Source: Cytophagales bacterium (GTDB lineage Bacteria > Bacteroidota > Bacteroidia > Cytophagales > ES-bin-26). From it: a DNA stretch of 40,003 nt. The stretch is from NCBI GenBank assembly GCA_014379925.1, contig JACMKY010000379.1, positions 1 to 40,003 of the forward strand, written 5' to 3'. The notes beneath the pieces are model-generated. The model was not told the DNA's origin. It made no database searches and was given only the letters and a program-made list of their open reading frames with translations. Positions 1 through 10,144 of the stretch are shown piece by piece. Numbering within the stretch: position 1 is the first letter of the stretch; each line of letters begins with the position of its first letter. The translations under genes and the position numbers were made by a program.

Positions 1-58
1 AACAACCCAAACATTTTTCTTTAAGCGGTTTGAGCTACCCTTTTGGTTTGTAAACCCG

Positions 59-107
59 GGTACTTGAGCCACCTCACCGTAGGCTACAGTGGGGTGGCTC
101 AAGTACC
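59..107. repeat. Long inverted repeat / hairpin downstream of the COG4315-like gene
   Basis: GGTACTTGAGCCACCTCAC (59-77) pairs with GTGGGGTGGCTCAAGTACC (89-107), 18 of 19 positions Watson-Crick with one T/G wobble-compatible position. The centre (GTAGGCTAC) is itself near-palindromic. Confidence 0.75.
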
Positions 108-175
108 TGGCTTTACATTCCGGCGGCACTCCGCTGGGCGGTAATCCGCCTCAAATAACTAGCTCAGATCGCTTT

Positions 176-949
176 TCAAGGCCTTACCTTGAACCACACG
201 CCGTTTACCCCTTGCCCCAGCGTATCGGCACGGTTTACATCCGGTTGGTAATAGTATAAAGGCGCGCCTTTGTAGGTAAGCTGTTTGTTCTGGTCGGTTC
301 GGGTAATGGTCCCGAAGTCAGTCGGGGTCAGCGAGGAAGGCAGCACCAGATTTTCTTTAAAGAAAACGGGCCAGACGGCCGCGCATCCCCCGCTGCAATT
401 ACTGACGTTGGCGGCGTCTCTGGTGAACAGGTACAAGGTTCGGCCTTGCACGTCGGATAAATAGCGGTTGCTCCCCTGCCTGGCGATCATTAACGAGTAG
501 GATTTGGCATAATACCACACCCCTCCCACGTTTTCCCCGTTGACATCGCCGGCTACCAGGTCCCGGCTGTAGAAGTACAGTGGCCACCCTTTGTAAGCCG
601 TCTGTTGCTGTCCGTCGCTGCGGGTAAAATTCGAAAAATCTGCCTTATCCAATCCCTTAGCGATCGATAAATCAGCGCTGTAGAAGAGGGGCCAGGTCGT
701 CAGACAGCCGCCGGTACAGGTGCTGGCGTTGCCTTTTACATCGGGAGAGAAAATGTACAGGGTCTTGCCCTGCGCATCGGTCAGGTATTCACCGTACCGA
801 TCATTGGTCTTTGTCTGAATGCTGGTAGGGGGTTCCACGGTGGGTTCTTTCACCTTATCGTCTTTTTTACAACTGCTGTTGAGCATCAGAATCGAACACA
901 GCAGGATGGTACAGATCTGGTTGACTTTAAACAAAGAAAAGGTTTTCAT
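176..949 (-). CDS. Secreted lipoprotein with two tandem 'secreted repeat' (COG4315-like) domains
   Basis: 257 aa. Signal peptide with lipobox-like LNSSC. Duplicated motif YLTDAQGKTLYIFSPDV..CTGGCLTTWP / YLSDVQGRTLYLFTRDA..CSGGCAAVWP and YKGWPLYFY / YKGAPLYYY. Confidence 0.85.
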   Translation of the reverse strand: MKTFSLFKVNQICTILLCSILMLNSSCKKDDKVKEPTVEPPTSIQTKTNDRYGEYLTDAQGKTLYIFSPDVKGNASTCTGGCLTTWPLFYSADLSIAKGLDKADFSNFTRSDGQQQTAYKGWPLYFYSRDLVAGDVNGENVGGVWYYAKSYSLMIARQGSNRYLSDVQGRTLYLFTRDAANVSNCSGGCAAVWPVFFKENLVLPSSLTPTDFGTITRTDQNKQLTYKGAPLYYYQPDVNRADTLGQGVNGVWFKVRP

Positions 950-1329
950 GGTGAAGAGTTTTGTGAAAAGTGGCTGGTGGATATTTTGTGCAATGGCAGG
1001 CTACCCGACAGGTAATCCAGCAAAAGGCGTCTGCAGCCGCCCGCTTGATTGCTTGTCCGCTTGACCCAAAGTGTCCGAGGAGAGGACTTATTTTTGAGCG
1101 AAACTCACCCCAGCACGGAAGTTTTCACCGTGGGGTTGCCTGGGTAAAAAATTTATCCGCCAGCGATGGCCCCAGCACGGCCATTGCCCCCGCTTGGAAC
1201 GCTGTTCATAAGTATGTAGCTTAATAGCAGCCCCTTTGGGAGTGGGGTACTTCGTACAGTATCCGTACCTTTCTCGGGCACATTTCGTACTTTTACACCG
1301 CTCGATTGGTCGGAAGTACGTAAATTTTC

Positions 1330-2879
1330 ATGGAAAAAGAAGTTAGGGTTCGTTTTGCGCCCAGCCCGACGGGGGCTTTGCACATTGGAGGGGCGCGCAC
1401 GGCTTTGTACAATTACTTGCTGGCGCGCCAGCTGGGCGGCAAGATGCTGCTCCGGATCGAAGATACTGACCAGAACCGTTTCGTACCGGGGGCGGAGGAA
1501 TACATTCTGGAATCGCTCGACTGGCTCGGCATCCGGCTCGACGAGGGCATCCGCGAAGGCGGGCCCCACGGCCCCTACCGCCAATCGGAGCGCAAACCGA
1601 TGTACCGGCAGTATGCCCTGCGGTTGGTGGAAGAGGACAAAGCCTACTACGCCTTCGATACCCCGGCCGAGTTGGAAACGATGCGCGAACGGTTGCAGGC
1701 GGCCAAGGTTCCCAATCCGCAGTACAACGCGATCACGCGGGCGCAGATGCGCAATTCCCAGACGCTGCCGGAGAACGAGGTGAACGCGATGCTGGCGGCG
1801 GGCGAACCGTACGTAATCCGGTTGAAGGTGCCTCGCAAGGAGGAAGTTCGCCTCCACGACCTGATCCGGGGCTGGGTGATGGTGCATTCCTCCCAGATCG
1901 ACGACAAGGTGTTGATGAAATCCGACGGGATGCCCACTTACCACCTGGCCAACATCGTAGACGATCACTTGATGGGCATCACCCACGTTATTCGGGGGGA
2001 AGAGTGGCTGCCTTCGGCCCCCTGCACGTGTTGCTGTACCGCTTTCTGGGTTGGGAAGACACGATGCCCCGCTTTGCCCACCTACCGCTGTTGTTGAAGC
2101 CCGACGGCAACGGCAAGCTGAGCAAACGTGATGCCGACTTGAATGGCTTTCCCATCTTCCCCCTCGACTGGCACGGAACCGACGACCAGGGAAATCCGAC
2201 GTTTTCGTCCGGCTTCCGGGAGGCGGGTTACCTGCCCGAAGCGCTGGTCAACTTCCTGGCCTTCCAGGGTTGGAACCCCGGAACCCCGCAGGAACTCTTC
2301 TCGATGGACGAATTGGTGGAGGCGTTCAGCATCGAGCGGATCGGCAAATCCGGCACCAAGTTCGATATTCACAAGGCCAAGTGGTTCAATCAGCAATACC
2401 TGCGGGCAAAACCCGATGGTGAACTGGTGCAATACCTGGAAAAGGCGTTGGCGGAGCGCGGGATCGATTGCTCGCCGGAGAAAGCCTTGCGGATTGCTGC
2501 CCTCACCAAGGAAAGAATTACCTTTCCCCGGGAGGTCTGGACCGAGGCCGCGCTTTTTTTCGTACGTCCGTCTTCCTACGACCCCGCAGTGGTGGCGGCC
2601 AAATGGACGGGAGAAGCGGCCAACGTAATCGGTGCCTACCGGGATGCCCTGCGCGGTACGGAGCCCTGGACGGCGGAAACGGCCAAAGCCACGTTGCAGG
2701 CGGTAGCCGACCAGACAGGCGTGAAAATGGGCAAGGTATTGCCCGCGCTGCGGATCGTCGTTACGGGGGGCAACGCCGGGCCGGACCTGATGCAAACCAT
2801 CGAGATCATCGGCAAAGAAGAACTCATTATCCGGATCGACCACGCGCTGGCCACGTTGAACGGTCCCGTCGCTTCCTGA
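1330..2879 (+). CDS. gltX: Glutamyl-tRNA synthetase, interrupted by an apparent -1 nt frameshift at about 2018-2022 (ORFs 1330..2097 and 2004..2879)
   Basis: N-terminal ORF has [26 protein letters not shown]. The C-terminal ORF in another frame continues with [37 protein letters not shown] (KLSKR motif). Adding one C to the C5 run restores ...[19 protein letters not shown]... Confidence 0.92.
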
Positions 2880-2940
2880 GTGAATCCACGCATCCGGACG
2901 AAATCCGAATTCATTTCACTACCCATCAACCCCATTCGCC

Positions 2941-3159
2941 ATGACCAAGAAGAAAGAAACCAAGCAACCGCCCAAGTCCGAAAAACCGAAGGTGAATCCT
3001 GAACTGGCCGGTTTCGACATCCAGATCAATTCCTTCGGCGAAATCACGACCAGCTTCGACATTGACAAGATCAATTCCTTTCTCAACACCCACGTGGACG
3101 ACAAGAAACTCCGGGACCGGGAGGACTTGCCGGAAATCAAAAAGAAAAAAAAAGGATAA
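2941..3159 (+). CDS. Small conserved-looking hypothetical protein, Lys-rich termini (72 aa)
   Basis: Complete ORF starting 62 nt after the gltX stop, same strand. No competing larger ORF that looks real. Confidence 0.6.
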   Translation: MTKKKETKQPPKSEKPKVNPELAGFDIQINSFGEITTSFDIDKINSFLNTHVDDKKLRDREDLPEIKKKKKG

Positions 3160-3242
3160 CGTCCCGAGCCCGAACGCGGCAAACGCGCGGTGGCTGACTT
3201 TTCTGGCCCATTTACACCCTTGTTCACCAAAAGCCTCAGGTT

Positions 3243-4013
3243 ATGAATTCGCACGAAATAGACTACAAGATCATCGGGGACGACATTCAGATCGTTGAAA
3301 TCGAGTTGGACCCCGACGAGACGGTGATCGCCGAGGCGGGAGCCATGCTCTTCATGGAAGAAGGCATTACCTTCGAAGCCAAAATGGGCGATGGCTCGCA
3401 GCCCAACCAAGGATTCATGGGCAAGTTGCTGCAGGCTGGCTCGCGGCTGATTACCGGTGAATCACTGTTCATGACGCACTTCACCAACCGGGGGGCGGGC
3501 AAGCGCAAGGTGGCATTCACGGCACCGTATCCGGGAACGGTTATTCCGCTGAGTTTGTCCGGGCTTCCCGACCACCAGCTCATCGCCCAGCGCGATTCCT
3601 TCCTCTGCGCCGCGTTGGGTACCAAGATTTCCCTCCATTTCAACCAGAAGATCGGCTCGGGTTTATTCGGAGGCGAGGGGTTCATCCTGCAGAAACTACA
3701 GGGTGACGGACTGGCTTTCGTACACGCGGGCGGTACGGTGATCGAACGCTACCTCAACAACGAAACATTGCGCGTGGACACGGGCTGCGTGGTGGCCATG
3801 GAGTCAACCATTGGTTTCGACATCCAAAGGTCGGGTGGCCTACGGTCCATGGTATTCGGGGGCGAAGGCGTTTTCCTGGCGACCCTGCAGGGAACCGGCC
3901 GGGTTTGGATCCAGTCGATGCCCATCTCCAAGTTGGTTCAGGCGCTGGCTCCCTACGGCCGCAACAGCGGCAAGGAAGGAGGCTCCCTGTTGGGTGGCCT
4001 GCTGAACGATTGA
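3243..4013 (+). CDS. AIM24 / TIGR00266 family protein
   Basis: 256 aa. [42 protein letters not shown] and C-terminal GGSLLGGLL are typical of the family. Confidence 0.85.
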   Translation: MNSHEIDYKIIGDDIQIVEIELDPDETVIAEAGAMLFMEEGITFEAKMGDGSQPNQGFMGKLLQAGSRLITGESLFMTHFTNRGAGKRKVAFTAPYPGTVIPLSLSGLPDHQLIAQRDSFLCAALGTKISLHFNQKIGSGLFGGEGFILQKLQGDGLAFVHAGGTVIERYLNNETLRVDTGCVVAMESTIGFDIQRSGGLRSMVFGGEGVFLATLQGTGRVWIQSMPISKLVQALAPYGRNSGKEGGSLLGGLLND

Positions 4014-4034
4014 CGGGTGCTTCGAGAGAGGGAA

Positions 4035-4373
4035 TCAGTATTGGCGCATCTTCGTGTCCACCTCCGTTGCCCAGGCGTGAATGCCGCCCGACAGGCTGAC
4101 GACGTTGCGAAACCCGCAGGTTTTCACCAGGTACTTGACCACCAGTTCGCTCCGCACTCCGTGGTGACAGTACACGACCGTGGGCAAGTAACGGTCGAGC
4201 GCGGGTGCCTGGTCGGGAATGCGCTGCAGGGGAATCCGCACGGCATCGGGCAGGTGACAAATGCGGCATTCGTAAGGCTCCCGGACATCGATCAGGCGCA
4301 ACGGATCGTTGTTCCGCAGCTTTTCCTTTAGTTCAGCGGCCGATATGGTGGTTAGGTTCATTGACTGGCTCAC
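4035..4373 (-). CDS. Rhodanese-like domain protein
   Basis: 112 aa. LIDVREPYECRICHLPDAVRIP, active-site-like VVYCHHGVRS and LSGGIHAW. Confidence 0.9.
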   Translation of the reverse strand: MSQSMNLTTISAAELKEKLRNNDPLRLIDVREPYECRICHLPDAVRIPLQRIPDQAPALDRYLPTVVYCHHGVRSELVVKYLVKTCGFRNVVSLSGGIHAWATEVDTKMRQY

Positions 4374-4481
4374 GTTCGAAATTGGGGCGGGACCGGATGA
4401 CTAAGCAACTGGATTTTCATAAAATTAGTATCCATCTCCCCAAACTCTTCCTCGATTAATTACCTTGCTGGTACATTTGTC

Positions 4482-5120
4482 ATGATCGTGCCCAAATCCC
4501 ACTCGATTGCCCTTTTCAACCGACTGATTGCGTTATCTATTGCCTGGGTGGGCCTCGGTGGCTGTTCGGAAGAAGGGTACGCGCCCAAACCCAAAGGATA
4601 CAACCGCATCGACCTTCCCGCGCACGCTTATATTGTACTGAAAGAGCCGCATCCTTACGTGTTCGAGCATTCCCGCTCCGCCGAAATCCTCAAGGACACG
4701 TTCGGCAATGCCGAGCCGGATTGGATCCACGTCCATTATCCCGCCTTGCGGGCCAACGTACAGATTACCTACAAGCTGATTCGCAACGATCCCAAGCGAT
4801 TGGCCGAAATGATCAACGATGCCCACAAGCTGGCTTCCAAGCACCAGGTCAAAGCGGATGCCATTGAAGAGTCGGTCATGAAAACAGCCAACGGCAAGAC
4901 GGCGGCGCTTTTTGAATTGAGCGGCGACGTGCCCAGTCAGTTTCAATTCTACATCACGGACTCCACAACCCATTTCCTGCGCGGGGCCTTGTACTTCCCA
5001 ACTGCCACGCAGAACGACTCGCTCGCCCCCGTGATCGAGTACGTAAAAGAAGACATCATTCATTTGTTGAATACCACCCGTTGGAAAGATCAGCGGGCGG
5101 GCGTGCCGGTTTGGCGATGA
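4482..5120 (+). CDS. gldD: Gliding motility lipoprotein GldD
   Basis: 212 aa lipoprotein (VGLGGCSEE). [16 protein letters not shown]...[13 protein letters not shown]...[33 protein letters not shown] matches the GldD pattern. Confidence 0.85.
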   Translation: MIVPKSHSIALFNRLIALSIAWVGLGGCSEEGYAPKPKGYNRIDLPAHAYIVLKEPHPYVFEHSRSAEILKDTFGNAEPDWIHVHYPALRANVQITYKLIRNDPKRLAEMINDAHKLASKHQVKADAIEESVMKTANGKTAALFELSGDVPSQFQFYITDSTTHFLRGALYFPTATQNDSLAPVIEYVKEDIIHLLNTTRWKDQRAGVPVWR

Positions 5121-5177
5121 CCGTTCCACGTCCTTTAAAGGTGTCGGCCGGAAGTTTGTATTGACAATGTGCTGCCC

Positions 5178-7280
5178 ATGGCCGAGAGAAAAAATTTTTT
5201 CGATACCCGCGTCGAATTTCTCAAAGGAATCGGCCCCCAAAAAGCGGTTATACTGAACAAGGAGCTGAACATTTTCACGTACGGTGACCTGATCCAATAC
5301 TACCCCTTCCGTTACGAAGACCGTACCCGTTTCTACGCGATCGAAGAGGTAACCGATTCCATGCCCCACGTCCAGGTAAAAGGCCGACTCAAGTTCTGGG
5401 AGATGGTGGGCGAAGGGCACAAGAGCCGCCTGGTGGCTTACTTGACCGATGGCACGGGGGAGATGGAACTGGTCTGGTTTCAGGGAGCCCATTGGCTGAG
5501 CAAAAGCCTGAAGCGGGACCTTGACTACGTGGTGTTCGGCAAACCTTCCTCCTTCATGGGGAAACCCAACATTGCCCATCCCGAACTGGAACCCCTGGAC
5601 GGCGAAAACGCCAAGGGAGGGTACCTGCAACCCGTTTATAACCTGACCGAAAAACTTCGCCGGAAATTCCTGGACAGCAAAACCTTGGGTAAGATGCTGC
5701 GTCAGCTCCTGGACATTGCGTTGCCCCACGTCCGGGAGACCCTGCCGGCCGACCTGCTCGCTCAGCACCGTCTGCTTTCCAAGCCGGAGGCCCTGCTTCA
5801 CGTTCATTTCCCGAAGGACCAGGCGTGGCTCCACGCCGCCATCGGTCGGCTCAAATTCGAGGAGTTGTTTTACAACCAACTCAAACTGATCAAACAAAAA
5901 CTTCTGCGTCGGGTGGATTACGCCGGCCAGGTCTTCAAAACCATTCCTACCCTCAATACCTTCTACAAGGAACACCTGACCTTTGACCTGACCAACGCCC
6001 AGAAGCGGGTGATCCGGGAGATCTACGCCGACGTGACTTCGGGCAAGCAAATGAACCGCCTCCTGCAGGGTGACGTGGGCAGCGGCAAAACCATCGTGGC
6101 CTTCATCACGATGCTGATGGCCACCGACAACGGGGCGCAGGCTTGCCTGATGGCGCCCACGGAAATCCTGACGGATCAACATTACACCGGATTGAGGGAA
6201 TACGCGGACGTGCTGGGCATCGGAATCGCCAAGCTGACCGGCTCCACCAAGACCAAGCAACGACGGGCAATTGCCGAACAACTGCTGAACGGGGAGTTGA
6301 AGATCGTGGTAGGAACGCACGCCCTGCTGGAAGAAAATGTGCAATTCAACAACCTGGGTCTGTGCGTGATTGACGAACAGCACCGATTCGGCGTGGCACA
6401 GAGGGCCAAACTCTGGAACAAGAACCCGGACGTGTATCCCCACATCCTGGTGATGACGGCCACACCCATTCCCCGTACCCTGGCGATGACCCTCTACGGT
6501 GACTTGGACGTGTCGGTTATCGATGAATTACCGGCCGGTCGCAAGCCCATTAAAACCGTCCACCGCTACGACTCCCACCGCCAGCGCGTGTTTGGTTTCA
6601 TGAAGGAGGAAATCCAGAAGGGACGGCAAGTATACGTGGTGTATCCGCTGATCGAAGAATCGGAGAAAGTAGATTTCAAGTACCTGACTGACGGTTACGA
6701 AAGCATTGTACGGGCCTTTCCGGAATACTACATCAGCATTGTGCATGGCAGAATGAAATCGGGTGACAAGGAATACGAAATGCAGCGTTTTCAGCGCCGG
6801 GAAACGCAGATTATGGTGGCCACTACGGTAATCGAAGTAGGCGTCAACGTACCCAATGCCTCCGTAATGGTGGTGGAAAGTGCCGAACGCTTCGGCTTGG
6901 CGCAACTGCATCAGTTACGGGGCCGCGTGGGCCGGGGAGCCGAGCAATCCTATTGCATCCTGATGACGGACTACAAACTTGGCAAAGAGAGCCGCGCCCG
7001 CATTGAAACGCTGGTGCGCACCAACGATGGCTTCGAGATCGCCGACGCCGACCTCAACCTGCGCGGACCGGGTGATCTGGCGGGTACCCAGCAAAGTGGG
7101 GTACTGGATTTGCTCATTGCTGATTTGGCCAAGGACGGGGATATCCTGAAAACGGCCCGCGAAGCCGCTCAGAAAATGCTGGAGGAAGATCCCGACTTGT
7201 CCTCCCTAAAAAATACACCCGTGTACGAACACATTCAATCGCTCCGAAAGGAAGAAAGCAACTGGGCAAGAATCAGTTAA
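5178..7280 (+). CDS. recG: ATP-dependent DNA helicase RecG
   Basis: About 700 aa. RFKTIPT.. wedge region, Walker A GDVGSGKT, DEQHRFGV, TATPIPRTLAMTLYGDLDVS, QLRGRVGRG. The track starts at GTG 5169; ATG 5178 (MAERKNFF) is the more likely start. Confidence 0.95.
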   Translation: MAERKNFFDTRVEFLKGIGPQKAVILNKELNIFTYGDLIQYYPFRYEDRTRFYAIEEVTDSMPHVQVKGRLKFWEMVGEGHKSRLVAYLTDGTGEMELVWFQGAHWLSKSLKRDLDYVVFGKPSSFMGKPNIAHPELEPLDGENAKGGYLQPVYNLTEKLRRKFLDSKTLGKMLRQLLDIALPHVRETLPADLLAQHRLLSKPEALLHVHFPKDQAWLHAAIGRLKFEELFYNQLKLIKQKLLRRVDYAGQVFKTIPTLNTFYKEHLTFDLTNAQKRVIREIYADVTSGKQMNRLLQGDVGSGKTIVAFITMLMATDNGAQACLMAPTEILTDQHYTGLREYADVLGIGIAKLTGSTKTKQRRAIAEQLLNGELKIVVGTHALLEENVQFNNLGLCVIDEQHRFGVAQRAKLWNKNPDVYPHILVMTATPIPRTLAMTLYGDLDVSVIDELPAGRKPIKTVHRYDSHRQRVFGFMKEEIQKGRQVYVVYPLIEESEKVDFKYLTDGYESIVRAFPEYYISIVHGRMKSGDKEYEMQRFQRRETQIMVATTVIEVGVNVPNASVMVVESAERFGLAQLHQLRGRVGRGAEQSYCILMTDYKLGKESRARIETLVRTNDGFEIADADLNLRGPGDLAGTQQSGVLDLLIADLAKDGDILKTAREAAQKMLEEDPDLSSLKNTPVYEHIQSLRKEESNWARIS

Positions 7281-7282
7281 AA

Positions 7283-7316
7283 AAAAGCAACACCCCCGGT
7301 TGAGGGTGTTGCTTTT
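7283..7316. terminator. Bidirectional intrinsic terminator between recG (+) and the DUF4142 gene (-)
   Basis: AAAAGCAACACCC (7283-7295) pairs exactly with GGGTGTTGCTTTT (7304-7316); T/A tracts on both sides. Confidence 0.9.
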
Positions 7317-7362
7317 GATCCTTGATGAATAGCTGATGAAGGGTGCAGGGTCCGCTGTTTTG

Positions 7363-8232
7363 TCAATTCTTCGATTTGGTACCGGCCGCACTGCCACCCA
7401 GGGAAGCGGACAGTTTGGTCGCCATCGATTTGTGCTCCTTCAATACGGGCATTTGCTCTTTCACCCAACCTTTCAACTGGGCATTGGTACCCTCCTGCTG
7501 GTACTTCTCCAGCAGACGGATGATCAGATTATGGTCTTTCAAGGCTTGTTGCACGTACTGACGATCGAAAGCGGTTCCGTTCAGCGCTTCCATTTTGTTT
7601 TTGATGTCCAGGTAAGTTCCGGACAATTTCAGCGAAACGCTGGGTTTGGGCGGTTGCGCCACGGCAGGACGATCAGTAGACACGGCAACGGTGCTGTCGT
7701 TGTTGGTTCCCGTTGACGAACGCACTGTCGAGTCAGTCGGTGCCGACCCAGTGGAATCCATTCCGGTCCGCTCGCCGGTGCCCGCACCACTCGCCGTACC
7801 CGAGCCCACTCCCATCCCACTCTGAGAAGAATCCATTTTCATTGCGGTGCTGGCCGTATCCGAGCCGTCCCCGTACTGCGTTCCGTTCAGGATCGCCGTC
7901 AGTTTGTTGTTGGCAGCGGTATGGTCCTCAATCATTCGTTGGGCAAAATTCTTTACTTTGTCCGACTGGGAATTCTGCAAAGCCACTTGGGCGAATTCGA
8001 TTTCGGCGACCCCGATCGCGAGCGACCTTTTCATGAAAAGAGTATCTTCGTTGGCTCCGGTTGCGGAGGCCATACCACCGGACCCGGGGGTTTGGTTGAT
8101 TCTGGAGGAACGGGTTTCCCCTTTTGCCGGGGCAGCAGGCTTACTTTGGGCCAGTAAGGGTGCACTGTGCACCGTATACAACCCCATTGCTAAACACGCA
8201 AAGGAGGCCCAGTTCTTGATGTTTCTTTTCAT
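7363..8232 (-). CDS. DUF4142 domain protein with a long low-complexity insert
   Basis: 289 aa with signal peptide. LAIGVAEIEFAQVALQNSQSDKVKNFAQRMIEDHTAANNKL is DUF4142-like. An insert rich in S/T/G/D precedes the C-terminal helical part. Confidence 0.8.
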   Translation of the reverse strand: MKRNIKNWASFACLAMGLYTVHSAPLLAQSKPAAPAKGETRSSRINQTPGSGGMASATGANEDTLFMKRSLAIGVAEIEFAQVALQNSQSDKVKNFAQRMIEDHTAANNKLTAILNGTQYGDGSDTASTAMKMDSSQSGMGVGSGTASGAGTGERTGMDSTGSAPTDSTVRSSTGTNNDSTVAVSTDRPAVAQPPKPSVSLKLSGTYLDIKNKMEALNGTAFDRQYVQQALKDHNLIIRLLEKYQQEGTNAQLKGWVKEQMPVLKEHKSMATKLSASLGGSAAGTKSKN

Positions 8233-8353
8233 GTGAAGAATCTTGTTTAATTGATTTACTCTTACTTATACCACATCCAACCAAAAAATGTTGCGTTATT
8301 AACGGACGTCGACTTTGAAAAATTCAATTATGACGATGGTAAGTTTCGCCGGT

Positions 8354-8446
8354 TTTTCCACAAACGTCCGCGTTAATTGGGCAAATATTGTGGATAACCT
8401 TGTGGATAACTGGTAGAACGGCTTCTTTGGGGCCTACTTATCCACA
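8354..8446. promoter_or_regulatory. Cluster of DnaA-box-like 9-mers in a divergent intergenic region
   Basis: Exact TTATCCACA (either strand): 8389-8397 (TGTGGATAA), 8401-8409 (TGTGGATAA), 8438-8446 (TTATCCACA). 8/9 match TTTTCCACA at 8354-8362. A-rich tract follows at about 8460-8485. Confidence 0.6.
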
Positions 8447-8599
8447 CGTGCAAAAATCGGGGAAAATAAAAAAAAGAAAATATTTCATTCTGCTTCGCCA
8501 CCTTGTACAAAAAAAGTTGACTACCCGCAACGGCCTTTTTACACCAAACGAAATTTTATTCTGCTAAAAATTTTACCAAACCATCCATTTTCATTCAGC

Positions 8600-9958
8600 G
8601 TGAAACACTTTCTTACTTCCTTGCTCATCCACTTCGGAGCCCTGTCTTCCCTGGCCCAGCACGAGATTCCGGCGATTTTGCCCTTGCGCGACCGCGCCGT
8701 TTTGCAGGAACAGATTTTAGAAGAACGGCTGCGGACGCTGCTTCCCACCCTAATGCGTCGGCACGGCGTGGGTACGTGGGTATTGATTGCCCGCGAGTAC
8801 AACGAGGACCCCATTCTTGAAACGATGCTTCCTTCCACTTGGCTGGCAGCCCGTCGCCGCACGGTGCTGGTTGTGCACGACCGGGGTGAGCCGCAAGGGC
8901 TGGAGTGCTTGGCAGTGGCCCGGTACGACGTGGGCCAGCAGTTTAAGAGTGCCTGGCAACCGGAGGCCGAACCGGACCAGTGGAAGCGGTTGGTGAAGCT
9001 CATCGAAGAACGTCAGCCCGGAAAAATCGCCGTTAACGTATCGGGCCAATACGCCCACGCCGACGGACTTACCCATTCGGAATACGAAGCATTTATGAAG
9101 GCCCTGCCCTCCGAACTGCGCGCTTCGGTCGTGTCAGCCGAACCGCTGGCCGTGAGCTGGCTCGAGACCCGCACCCCCCGGGAGGTTGCCCTTTACGAAC
9201 CCATTTGCCGCATCGCCCACCAAATTATTGCCGAGGGATTTTCGGAAAAAGTAATTCAGCCCGGCACTACTACCACGGAAGACGTGGTCTGGTGGTACCG
9301 GGAAAAGATTGCCGCCTTAAAACTGGATACTTGGTTCCATCCCACCGTGGACGTGCAACGGCCAGACCCCGCTTCCCGGGAGGCCCAGCGCACTTTTGAT
9401 CGGAAACCCGCTCCCGATGTCATCCAGCCCGGCGATCTGGTTCACGTAGACTTCGGCATTACCTACCTGCGGCTCAACACCGACACGCAGGAATTGGCCT
9501 ACGTGCTCAAACCCGGCGAAACCGATGCCCCCGATTACCTGAAAAAAGCGCTGGCCGTGGGCAACCGGTTGCAGGACATCCTGACGAGCAATTTCAAGGC
9601 CGGCAGGTCAGGCAACCAGATTCTGGCTATGTCTTTGGCACAAGCCCGCAAGGAGGGCATTGCGGGGCAGATCTACACGCACCCGGTGGGATACCATGGG
9701 CACGCGGCCGGACCTGCCATTGGCATGTGGGATATGCAGGGCGGCGTGCCGGGCAACGGAGAGTATCTCCTCAACGAAAATACCGCGTACGCCATTGAAC
9801 TGAACGCCCGGGTTGCTCTTCCCGAGTGGAACAACCAGGAAGTGCGGATTATGCTGGAAGAACAGGGTATTTTTTCGAACGGACGGGTTCATTACGTTGA
9901 CGGCCGGCAGCGGACTTTGCTGGTCATTCCCCGTCAAGCCGGGCACCTGGGACGGTGA
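8600..9958 (+). CDS. M24 family metallopeptidase (Xaa-Pro aminopeptidase-like), secreted
   Basis: 452 aa, GTG start, signal peptide MKHFLTSLLIHFGALSSLAQ. Metal-ligand-like VHVDFGITYLRLNTD, HPVGYHGHAAGPAIG, AYAIELN. Confidence 0.85.
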   Translation: MKHFLTSLLIHFGALSSLAQHEIPAILPLRDRAVLQEQILEERLRTLLPTLMRRHGVGTWVLIAREYNEDPILETMLPSTWLAARRRTVLVVHDRGEPQGLECLAVARYDVGQQFKSAWQPEAEPDQWKRLVKLIEERQPGKIAVNVSGQYAHADGLTHSEYEAFMKALPSELRASVVSAEPLAVSWLETRTPREVALYEPICRIAHQIIAEGFSEKVIQPGTTTTEDVVWWYREKIAALKLDTWFHPTVDVQRPDPASREAQRTFDRKPAPDVIQPGDLVHVDFGITYLRLNTDTQELAYVLKPGETDAPDYLKKALAVGNRLQDILTSNFKAGRSGNQILAMSLAQARKEGIAGQIYTHPVGYHGHAAGPAIGMWDMQGGVPGNGEYLLNENTAYAIELNARVALPEWNNQEVRIMLEEQGIFSNGRVHYVDGRQRTLLVIPRQAGHLGR

Positions 9959-10144
9959 AAAAGGAGAGGGATAGGCGGCACTAAATCAGCCGTGAATCAC
10001 GAGCAGCATCGTTGCACCGCAAAGATGTAAGTCGTGCGTAGTGCAAAGTATTGACATTCAATTAGCTAAGTAATCCGGAAGTGGTGATTGTTTCCGATTG
10101 CGTGCTTAAGTGGGTGATCCTTTTCTTCATTCAGAACGCATTGC

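Noticed and set aside
4533-6443. 636-aa minus-strand ORF
   Set aside because: Antisense to gldD and recG; composition typical of a shadow ORF, no recognisable motifs.
8438-8450. CACGTG in TTATCCACACGTGCA as another parS site
   Set aside because: Flanks do not match the TGTTNC...GAAACA arms; only the 6-bp core is shared. Other CACGTG hexamers in the window are in coding sequence with no extended palindrome.
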